Shown here piece by piece: positions 46,181 through 57,062 of a DNA stretch of 64,000 nt (position 1 is the first letter of the stretch; each line of letters starts with the position of its first letter). The DNA lies in NCBI RefSeq assembly GCF_029227915.1, contig NC_079875.1, forward strand, positions 26,420,001 to 26,484,000, written 5' to 3'. The translations under genes and the position numbers were made by a program. The notes beneath the pieces were generated by a model. The model did no database searches, was not told where the DNA came from, and saw only the letters and a list, made by a program, of their open reading frames with translations. The stretch is from Hydractinia symbiolongicarpus (Eukaryota > Cnidaria > Hydrozoa > Anthoathecata > Hydractiniidae).

Positions 46181-47163
46181 CACATCAATGTTGGTATTTG
46201 GGAAAAACTAGACGCGATACAAAACACTGCACTTAAGTCAAAAGCAGCAAATTTACCACAACTTTTACAAGCGGCTTACGCGAAGGAAACGATTATTAAA
46301 TACAAAAGAGCTTGGCAAAAGTGGGTAGATTGGAGCTCTAAATATACTGAGGTCAACCATTGTCCTGCCGACCCATTTTTCGTATGTATTTATTTTAATG
46401 ACTTGGTTATGGAAGGATGTTCAATAAGTAAAATAATTTCGGCACTTTGTGGAATACGCTGGGGACACATTAATGCAGGTTTTTCGTCGCCAATAGACCA
46501 CTCAATTGTTAAATTAGCCTTTGCAGGCGCAAAACGATTAGTCGGTAAAACGTGCAATAAGAAAGAGCCGTTCACAGTGGACATAATTAAAGAGATAATT
46601 GCATATCATGGAGAAAGTTCAAACTTCATGCACATGAGGTTTATAGTGTTATGCGTGTTAGGATTCGCAGGATTCTTTCGCATTGGCGAATTATTAGCCT
46701 TAAAAGTTAAGGACTTGGAAGATAAACAAGATTCATTTGAAATTAGTGTTAAAAAATCCAAAACGGATCAGCTAAGAGAAGGTCATATTGTGTACATAGC
46801 TCACACTGGTAATTCCACATGTCCAGTAACCTGGTTACGAAAGTATCTGTGTATGACTAAATTGAAATTTCAGCCGGATTCTTATTTAATTTGTCGTTTG
46901 GCGAAAACAAAGACAGGCCACAATGTGTTAGGGCATCTTTCTATATCCTACGAAAGCGCCAGAAAAACATTTCACGAACATAATTCAAAAAGTACCGGAA
47001 AATTTTGGGTTACATTCTTTACGCTCAGGTGGAGCTAGTGCTGCTGCAAATAACGGCGTCACTGACAGAATGATAAGTAAACACGGCAGGTGGTCATCAA
47101 GTTCCAGTAGGGACGGATACATGAAAGATAGCAAAACTCAACGACTTTCTGAAAAGATTTAGG
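46181..47163 (+). pseudogene. Tyrosine recombinase of the Ngaro-like element
   Basis: The frame follows a strong acceptor-like tract ending CTTTTATTCTTAACAG. The N-terminal SAM-like part contains YAKETIIKYKRAWQKWVDWS. The catalytic domain shows GFFRIGELLALKV (first arginine), the lysine in VKKSKTDQLREGH, then after a frame change near 47000 LRSGGASAAANNGV preceded by a histidine (HxxR), and HGRWSSSSSRDGYMKD with the second histidine and the tyrosine nucleophile. So all catalytic positions survive, split over two frames. The protein would integrate circular element DNA without target duplication. Confidence 0.8.
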
Positions 47164-47198
47164 ATTGTAACAAAAATTGGTCCTCTTTTAACTCTCCT

Positions 47199-47221
47199 AC
47201 CAATATAACAAGTTACTCCAA
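47199..47221 (+). repeat. Split direct repeat B1
   Basis: 23 bp, beginning ACCAATATAACAAGTTACTC, identical to B2 at 47760-47782. Confidence 0.8.
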
Positions 47222-47271
47222 TGCTGTTGTTTTTTCTGTTCTAATTTATTGTTAGGAAGATGTGAAAAGAA

Positions 47272-47445
47272 GCGCTGTTTCCGACGTTCTGCGATAAGTC
47301 GGGAACGAAGTTTCTTTTCGGATTCTGCACTACAATGTAACCCGATTTTTCGGGTTATGCATATGCGCATGAGAATAGTATAAATGCAGGCGTTGTATCC
47401 TCGATCAAGCTTCGATCTTCGGTCGCTTGGAAAGCATCGCAAACT
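47272..47445 (+). repeat. Split direct repeat A2
   Basis: Second copy of A1, with the same hairpin and TATA-like motif. Confidence 0.85.
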
Positions 47446-47759
47446 TTAACTATCATTAATATTAATTGATGCAATTTTCGTTTTATGTACCGCACCGGCG
47501 CAAATAATCAAGAAAATGTCGGCGTGAAGAAGAACAGACGGACATCGACAACTGTAAAGTGACCAGCTTCACGGTTTTCTTTCTTGGAAAATACGCACAA
47601 AAGATGCAATCCACATTTGGCCGTGGATACCGAGAAAGTTTTTAATCCAGTTGCTGGTCACAAGTCGGTCGATGTCAAGTGCAAAGAGCTGTGATGAATC
47701 TGAAATATGTTTTATAAAATATGTCACGCGATGTACCACTCTACCAACCAACCAATATA
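47446..47759 (+). other. Region between A2 and B2 of the Ngaro-like element
   Basis: Unique non-coding sequence ending with CCAACCAACCAATATAACCAATATAAC, a small slippage expansion leading into B2. No open frame of note. Confidence 0.5.
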
Positions 47760-47782
47760 ACCAATATAACAAGTTACTCCAA
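47760..47782 (+). repeat. Split direct repeat B2
   Basis: Identical to B1. It is followed by a short A-rich run and then satellite at about 47796. Confidence 0.8.
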
Positions 47783-47795
47783 AAAAAAGAATACA

Positions 47796-49229
47796 GAAAA
47801 TCGCAAATACATGACACTCGTCACTTTGAAATGCCTCGTTTATCAATTTTACGGCTAAAATATATAGAAACTGAGACGTTGTTGACCCTAAAGTACAATT
47901 ATCTTGTATCAATACAAAAAGTCGCAAATACATGTCACTTTGAAATGCCTCGTTTATCAATTTTACGAGTAAAATATACAGAACATGAGACGTTGTTGAC
48001 CCCAAATGACATTTATCTTGTATCAACACGAAGAATCGCAGATATATGAGACATTTGTCTCTTTTAAATGCCTCGTTTATCAATTTTACGGCAAAAATAT
48101 ATAGAACCTGAGACGAGGTACTCGACCCTAAATGACAATTATCTTGTATCAATACGAAAAATCGGAAATACAAGTCACTTTGAAATGCCTCGTTTATCAA
48201 TTTTACGAGTAAAATATATAGAACCTGAGACGCTGTTGACCCCAAATGACATTTATCTTGTATCAACACGAAGAATTGCAAATATATGAGACATTTGTCT
48301 CTTTTAAATGCCTCGTTTATCAATTTTACTGCTAAAATATATAGAACCTAAGACGAGGTACTCGACCCTAAATGACAATTATCTTGTATCAATACGAAGA
48401 GTCGCAAGTAAATGACACTCGTCACTTTAAAATGCATTGTTTATCAATTATGCGGCTAGAATACATAGAACCTGAGACGAGGTTCTCGACCCTAAGTGAC
48501 AATTATCCTGTATCAATACGAAAAATCGCAAATACATGGCACCGGTCACTTTGAAATGCCTCGTTTATCAATTTTACGGCTAAAATACATAGAAACTGGG
48601 ACGAGGTTGTCGACCCTAAATGACAATTATCTAGTATCAGTACGAAAAATGGCAAGTATATCAGACATTTCATTTGTCTCTTTTAATTGCCTCGTTTATC
48701 AATTTTACGACTAAAATATATAGAACATGCGACGAAATTGTCGGCCCTAAATGACAATTATTTTGTATAAACACGAAGAAACGCAAATATATGAGACATT
48801 TGTCTCTTTGAAATGCCCCGTTTAGCAATTTTACGACTAAAATATATAGAACCTGAGACGAGATTGTCGTCCCTAAATGACAATTATCTTGTATCAACCC
48901 GAAGAAACGCAAATATATGAGACATTTGTCTCTTTGAAATGCCCCGTTTAGCAATTTTACGACTAAAATATATAGAACCTGAGACGAGGTTGTCGACCCT
49001 AAATGAGAATTATCTTGTATGAACACGAAGAACCGCAAATATATAAGACATTTGTTTCTCTTAATTGCATAGTTTATCAATTTCACGGCTAAAATATAGA
49101 GAAACTGAGACGAGGTTGTTTTTCCTAAGGTATATTTATCTTGTATCAATACGAAAAATCGCAAATACATGACACTTGTTACTTTTGAATGCCTCGTTTA
49201 TCATTTTTGCAACTAAAATATATAGAAAC
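47796..49229 (+). repeat. Satellite block 6, about 11.5 monomers
   Basis: Continues block 5 after the Ngaro-like insertion. Several pairs of monomers alternate in type (for example a shortened GAGACGTTGTTGACC or GAGACGCTGTTGACC start), hinting at dimer units. It ends inside a monomer at ATATATAGAAAC, where the hAT element begins. Confidence 0.9.
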
Positions 49230-49561
49230 CAGGGGCGGATTTAGACTTCGGCCACTTCGGCACTCGCCTAAGGAGAAATTTTGCCAATGAGAAAATCATG
49301 TGTATCTAAATATAGAAATTGATTTAAAGCAACGCATAATTTTTATTATAAGCGTTTAATAAGATTCCTTTGCGCCCAGGATCCGAGGTAATATTCTTAT
49401 CTCCACTCAGGAGTGTTTGCCGAGGCTCGACTCTCCTTCGATGTGCTTTGCCGAAGTACTATGGTTCTTACGGTAGTCGAACTATATTTTGCCGCATTTC
49501 GCTGACTTTGTTTCTCTCGATTCCTTTGTTTTCTGCCGTAAAAACAGTCGACTTCGGCGGC

Positions 49562-49730
49562 TGCCGAGGTGTGGACTTTTGGACTCTCTTAAACAAAAGA
49601 AACACAAAAGAATTATGACGTCGAGAAAAATCTCGCCGAGGTGTGGACTTTTGGACTCTGGTTAAAACAAAAGAATTTGTGACGTAAAAAGAATCTCGCC
49701 GAAGTGTGGACTTTTGGACTCTCTTTAGTC
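49562..49730 (+). repeat. hAT subterminal ~65-bp repeats, three copies
   Basis: Each copy starts GCCGA(G/A)GTGTGGACTTTTGG, then ACTCT, and is followed by an AAAC(A)AAAGAA-like stretch. They may be transposase binding sites, as subterminal repeats often are in hAT elements. Confidence 0.7.
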
Positions 49731-49882
49731 GAAATTTACGGTGAAAGAAAGATTGATATTAGGGGATGGGTGCGTAGGAATAATTTACTCTTCCTATTGT
49801 TATTGCCTCGCGGTAGCCGGTCTGTTTAATGGGTTCGGCCAGCTTCGGCCAACTGCAATTCTGAAGTTCTTTCTGATCCAAC

Positions 49883-52800
49883 ATGTCTTCTGATGGGAGC
49901 TTGCGGGATCGGGTTGTGCTTGCTGTAAAAAGCAATGATATTTGCGAATGTAAAAGTCTTTACAAGATATTGAAAGATAAAATAACAGAGTTTCCTGATT
50001 TTGGAACATTAGATCATTGGAGAAAGATTGAGAAAAAGTTGTTAAGCAGAAATTTCAGTGTCGAACATTTTATTCCTGGGTATGCAAAAGAGAAAGCATT
50101 CGTCGCTTTGAGGTAACTATCTATTTTTACTTTTTTTTATAATCCCTAAGGAATGTTTAAAAATAAATTATTTGTATTGTGGTGACAAAGCGCTATTAAG
50201 CTTTTAAACAATAAACAAAAGGGGGTTCACTACAATAAACAAAAAGTTTCTATTTGGGTCATCGAGACTATTTAATGACAATAATAGAGCCAGCTGTTAT
50301 TCTTGTTGTAGATTTGCAGTAGAGTGAAGTGAACAAATTTTTTATGTTCACTTTTGTAGATCTGAAGCTTCTGGAAATTGTTTATACAGTTCAGCATCCT
50401 TGTGTTTGGGAAGTAACAATATGTTGGTGGACTTGCTACGACTTCTGGTATCGTTGGAACTTTTTCTCTTCCCAAATTTTTATTCCAATCATCCTCTATT
50501 TTCTTCCATCTTTCAAGAGCAGAGAGGTTCTTTCAGTTCTCTGAAAAATATTCTATTTTTCTGTGTTTCCCATGTTGCTTGTGACAGCAATAAAGAGGGG
50601 GAAGAGCTTATAAAAGAGGAAGCTGTCTTAAATTTAAATGACAAAAACTGGTCAAGTTTCCTTTGCCTTTTAGCTTTGTCCTCAGTTACAGGGAGAATTA
50701 TATTCTCATATTATCCTGATATTGGAGAGGAAAAGTTTAGGGTTTGTATGAACCAAAAAATAATTCCCCGTAAGCATGTTTCAATGAAGGCTGATCTACA
50801 CATAATGTTTTGTTATGAAGGCCTTATGTTATCTTCAAAATTTCAGTCCAACCATTTCGTGCCTCTCGTTCATTCTTCTTTAAAACGAAAGACTGATCAA
50901 TCACTTAAATTATGTTTTCCTAAAAAAGTATTTACTGACGGTAATATGTGTGTAGGTGGTAAATTACAGACAAAACTTAATTTCTTAACAAAACCTATAG
51001 TTAAAACATATGAATCACCTGCTATAACTTCCAGTATTAGCACAATTTCCAAAAATTGTTCCACTGTTGATAGTACAGAACCTGAAATGGTTTATGTTTG
51101 TGAAAATGATGTTGGATCTTTTCGAAAAAAAGTTGCTAAATTAAAGGAAAGTGATATTCGTAAACTTATTACAAATTTATTCATTCCAGATAACACTTAC
51201 AATTTCCCTGTCAGTAACAGGAAATTTCAGTATAAATGGCTTTCTGATTTTTTATGGCTGGCATATTCGCCTACTATGGATGGTGCATTTTGTCTTCCTT
51301 GTGTCCTATTTGGAGACAGATTTCCCAGTAAATCTTATAAGGTCACCAAACTTTTTTCTGAACCTCAAAAACATTGGCCAGATGCAGTACCTTCTTTTAA
51401 ACGTCATTGTTCGTCTAAGCAGGGTTTACATGTAAATACTTCTCTTCTCTTCAATTCTTTTATTGATAATATGTCTGGGGCAAGGCCATCAATTGACACA
51501 TTGATTGACCAAAATTTACAGAAAAGTATTAACGATAACAGGCAAAAACTGATTCCAATCATTGATACAATTATTTTGTGTGGGCGAATTGGCATAGCTT
51601 TGCGTGGCCACAGAGATGGTCCTGATTCACAACCAAAAATAGGGGAATACTCGCAAGGGGGGGCTGGAAATTTTCGTGAACTTTTAAACTTTAGGGTACG
51701 TGCAGGAGACAATGTATTAAAAGAACATTTACAATCTGCCAGTAAGAATGCTACATACATCTCGAAAACGTCTCAAAATGCTTTGATATCATGTTGTGGT
51801 TCAGTGATATCTGACACTATTGTCAACGAGGTTAAAAGAAGTAAGTTTTTTTCCATAATTGCAGATGAGGCAGCTGATTGTTCTAATAAGGAACAAATGT
51901 CTCTGGTTTTACGTTTTGTGGACAGCAGTTGTGATATTAGGGAGGATTTTATAAGATATATTTATTGTGAGGAAGGGTTAGCAGGAAAAGATTTAGCCTC
52001 AGTTCTGCTAAAATGTGTTTCCAAAGATTTATCTTTGGATATTTTAAATTGTCGTGGGCAAGGATATGATGGGGCAGGGTCTGTTTCTGGACATATAAAT
52101 GGACTGTCAGCTCACATTTTAAGAATAAATAGGAAGGTTATATACACTCACTGTCACAGCCATCGTTTAAATTTAAGTGTTTGTGGCTCATGCTCCATCC
52201 AATCTGTTAAAAATACCCTAGAAAGAGTAAAGGAATTGTCCTATTTTTTCAACCTGTCTCAAGTTAGGCAACAGCTCCTAGAGGCAAATATTTTACGACA
52301 TTGTCCTGAAGCTAAAAAGAAAAAGTTAATTGATGTTTGTCGGACTAGATGGATTGAACGGATAATTGGCTTAGATATTTTTCAGGAATTATTTGTTGCA
52401 ATTGTATACACTTTGGAGGACATGAGTATGAATCTTGATAAGAAATGTAACCGTGATACTTCTACAAAAGCTACCTCCCTTCTGCATCTTGTTACTAATT
52501 TTGATTTTATTGTTTCACTAGTTGTAACACAGTCAGTAATGGACTTATTGTTGCCAGTTACAAATATTTTACAAGGAAAAACTATTGACCTTTTATCGAG
52601 CTTGCATCTTATACAAAGTCTTAAAAATATGTCCTTAACTATAAGAGCTTCTGCAAATGATTATCACAACAATTGGTACAAAGAGGCTGTTTCCCTAGCG
52701 TCTACAGTCCGTGTGCAAGAAAATAGACCTAGAGTTTGTTCTCGGCAGGTACATAGAAGTAATGTATCAGCTGATACTATATCTAGTTACTACCTGCGCA

Positions 52801-53330
52801 GCTTAACAATTCCAATTCTAGATCACCTAAGCACTGAACTTAGTAAACGATTTGAACCTAGTTCCTTAGCAGCTTATGCTGGTCTTGCAGTAATTCCATC
52901 CAACATGATTTCTCTTCTTTACCATCACCATCACCAAAAATCTTGGAAGGATAACTTCAGAAATTTTGTTCAGTTTTACGAAGAAGACATGCCTAATTCT
53001 TTAGCTATTGAAGCTGAAATGGACTTGTGGGAAGAATATTGGACTTCGTACAAATTTGATGCACCAGATAATGTTTCCTCTACACTTAAATTAATTCATT
53101 TTCCTGGCTTTGAAAATATAACTGTGGCCCTAAGAATTTTAGGCACATTACCAGTCACCTCATGTGAATGTGAAAGGTCCTTTTCTGCACTACGACGATT
53201 AAAAAATTATAACCGCAGTACGATAGACTAAATGGCTTAGCTCTTCTCCACATCCATAAAGAAATAAACGTTGATATAAATGAAGTTATAAATAAATTTT
53301 CCATTGATAACAGAAGACTAAAATTTTAAG
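49883..53330 (+). pseudogene. hAT transposase with N-terminal OTU-like domain
   Basis: Exon 1 49883-50112 (MSSDGSLRDRVVLAVKSND) joins exon 2 from 50360 via GTAACT/TTTGTAG with matching phase. Residues ~77-230 look like an OTU-type cysteine protease: EASGNCLYSSAS (nucleophile cysteine region), NMLVDLLRLLVSLELFL, and SNHFVPLV with the C-terminal histidine. The usual aspartate before GNC is replaced. A TTF-type zinc finger follows (QYKWLSDFLWLAYS, GAFCLPCVLF, FKRHCSSKQGLH), then the hAT catalytic core (FRELLNFRVRAGDNVLKEHL, IIADEAADCSNKEQMSLVLR, CRGQGYDGAGSVSG, VCRTRWIER). The dimerisation tail is LPVTSCECERSFSALRRLKN. The frame is open for over 900 codons and breaks only near 53221-53231, about 36 codons before the natural end at 53330. 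Nearly intact, hence probably young. Confidence 0.8.
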
Positions 53331-53720
53331 ACATGACATGTTTTGAGATATATAACTAATGATAAAGAAATGTTAATAGATAGTACTTACCATGTTACCC
53401 CCCCACCCCGTTATCTTTTTTACCTCTCTGCTCTTTTTCTCTCTCTCCCCCCTCCCCTCGCCCTTTTTCTTTTCATCTGATTGTTAAATTTTTTAGATGT
53501 GATTGATAAGATTTAGGCTATTTTCATAAATTCTGTATACATCCATGATAGTAGTATAAATAATATTCAGTTAATAAGGTAACAAAACAGCTAGCTGCAA
53601 TGATAATACTTGTCTAAAGACGGTTATACTTTAAGTTAAGGTAACAAAACAGCTAGCTGCAATGATAATACTTGTCAGCCTGGTGGGTGCGAGTATTCCC
53701 CTAATGCAATGATAATAGTA
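53331..53720 (+). repeat. hAT 3' region: pyrimidine tract and a short duplication
   Basis: A C/T-rich tract lies at about 53396-53472. A block of about 38 bp (AAGGTAACAAAACAGCTAGC, then TGCAATGATAATACTTGTC) occurs at 53577-53614 and again at 53638-53676. Confidence 0.7.
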
Positions 53721-53905
53721 AGTAGGTAAGGGAAGTAGGTAAGGAAAGTAGGTAAGCAAGGGAAGTAGGTATAGTAAGTAGGTAAGGGAAGTAGGTAAGG
53801 GAAGTAGGTATAGTAAGTAGGTAAGGGAAGTAGGTAAGGGAAGTAGGTATAGTAAGTAGGTATAGTAAGTAGGTAAGGGAAGTAGGTAAGTAAGTTGGTA
53901 TATAA
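53721..53905 (+). repeat. AAGTAGGTAAGGG-type minisatellite
   Basis: Irregular tandem units of 12-14 bp, AAGTAGGTAAGGG or AAGTAGGTATAGT. The opposite strand reads as a low-complexity leucine/tyrosine/proline frame, which is an artefact. Confidence 0.9.
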
Positions 53906-54502
53906 GGGAGTATGTTTTTTTATGCTTCATGTTGACCTGGTGTACTGAAATTTAGTTTAAAATTTTCAGTTTTGATTGTTGTTCATTCATTTATTCATTG
54001 GTTGGTTTTGACAATTGATCAATTTGACTCATTTCATGACAGATTCATTTTGTTCATGGTTGGTTATATTACCTGATGTGCAAGCTGGAAGAAAGAAGAA
54101 AGAAGATTTTGAATGAAGAAAGAAGATTTTGACTGGATTATTAATTTAATCCTCTAATCTTTAAAAAATGTTATTTTTGGATTTCATTTATCTGGATGTG
54201 AATCTGGAAGAAAGAAGAAATTTTGCTGGCTGGCTAATTTTAGCCTAAATTTTTCTGAAAACATTATTTGGCTTTTATTTATGAATTTTATGGTTGTTTT
54301 TTTTTCCAATAACATATAAGAAATGGACATGTGAAAGTCCTGTCTGCTGCATTTTTGAGTGCTGAAATAGATTAATAAGCTAAAGCCCAAGACCCCCAGC
54401 TGTTTTATCACTTCTTCGCTTCGGGGGCTTCGCTTGGCTTCGTGGGCTTCGCTTCGCTTCGCAAATCCGCCTAAGGAGAAAAAAATCCTGTATCCGCCCC
54501 TG
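53906..54502 (+). other. hAT 3' subterminal region
   Basis: Non-coding. It contains doubled GAAGAAAGAAGATTTTG near 54094-54130 and a CTTCG-rich run at 54413-54465 that mirrors CTTCGG motifs at the left end (49246-49260). Confidence 0.6.
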
Positions 54503-54539
54503 TATTTTTAATATATTTTTGAATGATTTATTTTACTTA

Positions 54540-55605
54540 TTTTAAATAGTGACCTACATAATTACGCAGACGACAATACGATATCAGCTTATTCAAACAC
54601 TATTAAAAATCTCATTAAGACTTTAGAAAGGGAATCCGAAATTGCCCTTTCTTTGCAAAATGATAGCAAATCCAAACAAATTTCATTCGATCCTTCTATC
54701 AAGAGCCAAAATTGAAGCTTCAAATAAACATTGGCGATAGAGTCATACAATTAGAAAGGTCCGTAAAACTTTTAGGAGTAACAATTGATGATAAATTAAA
54801 TTTCAACTTGCACATTAGTAATCTTTGTCGAAAAGCCTCAGCCCAGCTGAATGCATTATTTAGATTTAAAAATGTACTATCTTTGCAAACAAGATCTATT
54901 TTAGCACAAAGCTTCGTGTATGCAAATTTTATTTATTGTCTCTTAGTTTGGCATTTCTCTTCTTCGAAATCTGAATCGAAAATTGAAAAACTCCACAACA
55001 GGGCTTTAAGTTTTATTAATGATGACCCAAGACCAGTTGATTGCCTCCCAAATAAACATTATATGGAATTACTAAGGCACAGACATTTATGCATAGAAAT
55101 ATTTAAAATTCGGAGAAACATCAGTCCTTCTTTCATAAAAGATATTTTACTTTTTGAGGAAACTGATAGGCCGGTAAGAAGTCAAAACATGAACAACCTA
55201 AAAACCATCAGTGTAAAAACAAGCACCTTTGGTCTAAACAGTTTGCGATGTTTAGCCCCAAAAGTTTGGAATAAACTTCCTTTTCATACGAAGAGTTGCG
55301 AAGATCTAGTTAAATTTAAGCAAATGATTAAAAAATGGAATGGTTCTCACTGTTCATGCACAGAGTGTCGGCAATTGATTCCATAACTTGCGTAATCAAT
55401 ACGAAAATGGGAGAGGGGGAATGTTTATCTTTTATTAATTATTTATTCATTATTTATTCATTATAGTTTTCATCTAAATTGTAAATATATAAAAATATTT
55501 GGTCGGTTTTGATTATTTTTTTGCAAAATATTATTTTTTTTAAAGAACTATTGTATATAATAACCGACGGTAAATAAATTAAATCAATCAATCAATCAAT
55601 CATAT
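54540..55605 (+). pseudogene. CR1/L2-like non-LTR retrotransposon, 3' end
   Basis: It begins inside a reverse transcriptase at NYADDNTISAYSNT (the YADD active site), changes frame near 54660, and then has a 224-codon open frame from 54712 to 55386. That frame includes LLGVTIDDKLNFNLHISNLC, RKASAQLNALFRF, YANFIYCLLVWHFSS and WNKLPFHTKSCEDL, the C-terminal RT/thumb region of CR1/L2/jockey-type elements. The 3' end is a short UTR closed by repeated AATC at about 55583-55600. The 5' part is missing, the usual 5' truncation of non-LTR elements. Confidence 0.75.
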
Positions 55606-55957
55606 ATCACTAATTATAAACTTATCTTCTCTATAATATTACGGAGACGCTGTGTGCATGTTTTAACAGATAAAGTGGATTTGTTCATTTTCCTATGATG
55701 TAGCCGAAAACATTACATATTTTTTACAAAAATAACAAAAATTCTAACAAGGCTGATTATTAATTCTAATCTTCTAATGTTTTTAACCTAAAATCTCAGC
55801 CTTATAATTTTATAAAGTATATTATTATAAAAGAAAAAAAGCGTGTACTTCTTTTTGCCCACAAAAAGCCGCGAGTTTTTGTGTGTTTACATTTTTATTT
55901 GTTGGAAGACCAAAGCGGCCACGAAGTTTTGAAATTCAGGAAGTGTGATGCGGAGAG
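55606..55957. other. Non-coding spacer
   Basis: AT-rich, no recognised gene or repeat. Confidence 0.4.
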
Positions 55958-56009
55958 TAGGTTGCTTGCTATATATACATTTGCAAATGTATATATAGCA
56001 AGCAACCTA
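55958..56009. repeat. 52-bp perfect palindrome
   Basis: Positions 55958-56009 equal their own reverse complement with no spacer. It starts TAGGTTGCTTGC and is centred on ATTTGCAAAT. It would extrude as a cruciform or form a hairpin in RNA. No copy elsewhere in the window was noticed. Confidence 0.95.
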
Positions 56010-56016
56010 TTTCAAG

Positions 56017-56228
56017 ATCAGAGAAAAAGAAAAAAGAGGCTGGCTTTGACTTAATTGATGAATTTCATTATCGAGGAAACAATAAGCAAGTCAAACCTTG
56101 TAAACAAAATGTTCCTGCTCAACGCTTAGGATTTTGGAAGAATACACGAGTTCAAAGCTGGTTTAAGGCAGGTCTCCTTCTGGACCAAATGCCTCATAGT
56201 CCTCAACATGTTGTATTGCCAGTTGAAG
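56017..56228 (+). CDS. Possible orphan exon, unrecognised protein
   Basis: Starting after TTTCAAG and ending at GTAAAC, 70 codons read without a stop and with protein-like composition: EAGFDLIDEFHYRGNNKQ, PAQRLGFWKNTRVQSWFKAG, LLLDQMPHSPQHVVLPVE. No family was recognised. It directly follows the 52-bp palindrome. Another short open stretch at about 56290-56440 (DWVVVSAMKGKNELQTVFLC) may belong to the same relic. Confidence 0.35.
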
Positions 56229-56591
56229 GTAAACGTCTGAAGTAAAATTCATTTTTGAACTTTCACCGGGAACATTCTCTGTAAATTCAAAATGATTGGG
56301 TGGTTGTTTCTGCTATGAAGGGTAAGAATGAGTTGCAAACTGTGTTTTTGTGTCAGCTAAAGTTATATTTTAAACAATACATTGCAACTGAAACTGTGGC
56401 CGCCTTACTAGATTCACGACATACTCCATACCTGTACTAAAACGCTTAACCTGAATATTTGACACTGTTTGCAGTTCGTATTAGGCACTGCACTGGGTAT
56501 TCAACAGCAGGCCGCACAGTCACTTGTGGCTAAATCCAGCTTTTCTAAACACGGCGTTTCAACAACGGGTTTAATGTCCCGACTAGCTCTC
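56229..56591. other. Spacer before satellite block 7
   Basis: Contains a possible coding relic at 56290-56440, otherwise nothing recognised. Confidence 0.3.
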
Positions 56592-57062
56592 TATCGCTGC
56601 GAAAAATCGCAAATACAGGAGCAAGTTGTCTGTTTTAAATGCCTCCTTTATCAATTTTACGGTTAAAATATATAGAACCTGACACGTTGTTGACCCTAAA
56701 GAACAATTGCCCCGTAATACGAAAATTCGCAATTATATGAGACAGCCGTTTCTTTTAAATGCCTCGTTTATCAATTCTATGGCTAAAATATGTAGAACCT
56801 GAGACGTTGTTGATCCTAAAGTACAATTTTCTTCTATCAATACGAAAAATCGCAAATACATGACACTTGTCACTTTGAAATGCCTCTTTTATCAGTTCTA
56901 CGGCTAAAACATATAGAATCTGAGACAATGGACCCTAAAGTGCAATTATCCTGTATCAATACGAAAAATCGCAATTATATGAGACAGTCGTCTCTTTTAA
57001 AATCCTTGTTTATCAATTCTGCGGCTAAAATATATAGAACCAGGGACGTTGTTGACTCTCAA
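56592..57062 (+). repeat. Satellite block 7, about 3.8 monomers
   Basis: The last block in plus orientation, more diverged than the others. Confidence 0.85.

Larger units (their letters stand above)
43091..47795 (+). mobile_element. Ngaro-like tyrosine-recombinase retrotransposon
   Basis: This is a near-complete copy with the split direct repeats expected of Ngaro-type elements: A1 (43091-43264), three coding regions, B1 (47199-47221), A2 (47272-47445), B2 (47760-47782). It encodes gag with a zinc knuckle, reverse transcriptase plus RNase H, and a tyrosine recombinase instead of an integrase. The satellite monomer is interrupted at TATCAA and continues AAAATCGCAAATAC on the other side without a clear target duplication, as expected for recombinase insertion. 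Several stops make it non-autonomous. Confidence 0.85.
49230..54502 (+). mobile_element. hAT transposon with OTU-hAT fusion gene
   Basis: The left end CAGGGGCGGATTTAGA and the right end, read inward from 54502, CAGGGGCGGATACAGG are typical hAT terminal inverted repeats of about 11 bp. Inward of both lies CGCCTAAGGAGAA (49267 region; 54467 region), so the subterminal sequence is also shared. One two-exon transposase gene fills the centre. An 8-bp target duplication is not evident (ATAGAAAC left, TATTTTTA right), so one flank may have been rearranged. Left flank is satellite; right flank is a non-LTR element. Confidence 0.8.

Noticed and set aside
47651-49170. Open frames of up to ~200 codons reading MPRLSILRLKYIEPET or YLRFFVLIQDNCHLGS
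   Set aside because: They are readings of the 125-bp satellite in either strand, found in every block, with the frame shifting between monomers.
53631-53930. Leucine/tyrosine-rich minus-strand frame of 99 codons
   Set aside because: It is the complement of a GTAGGTAAGG minisatellite.
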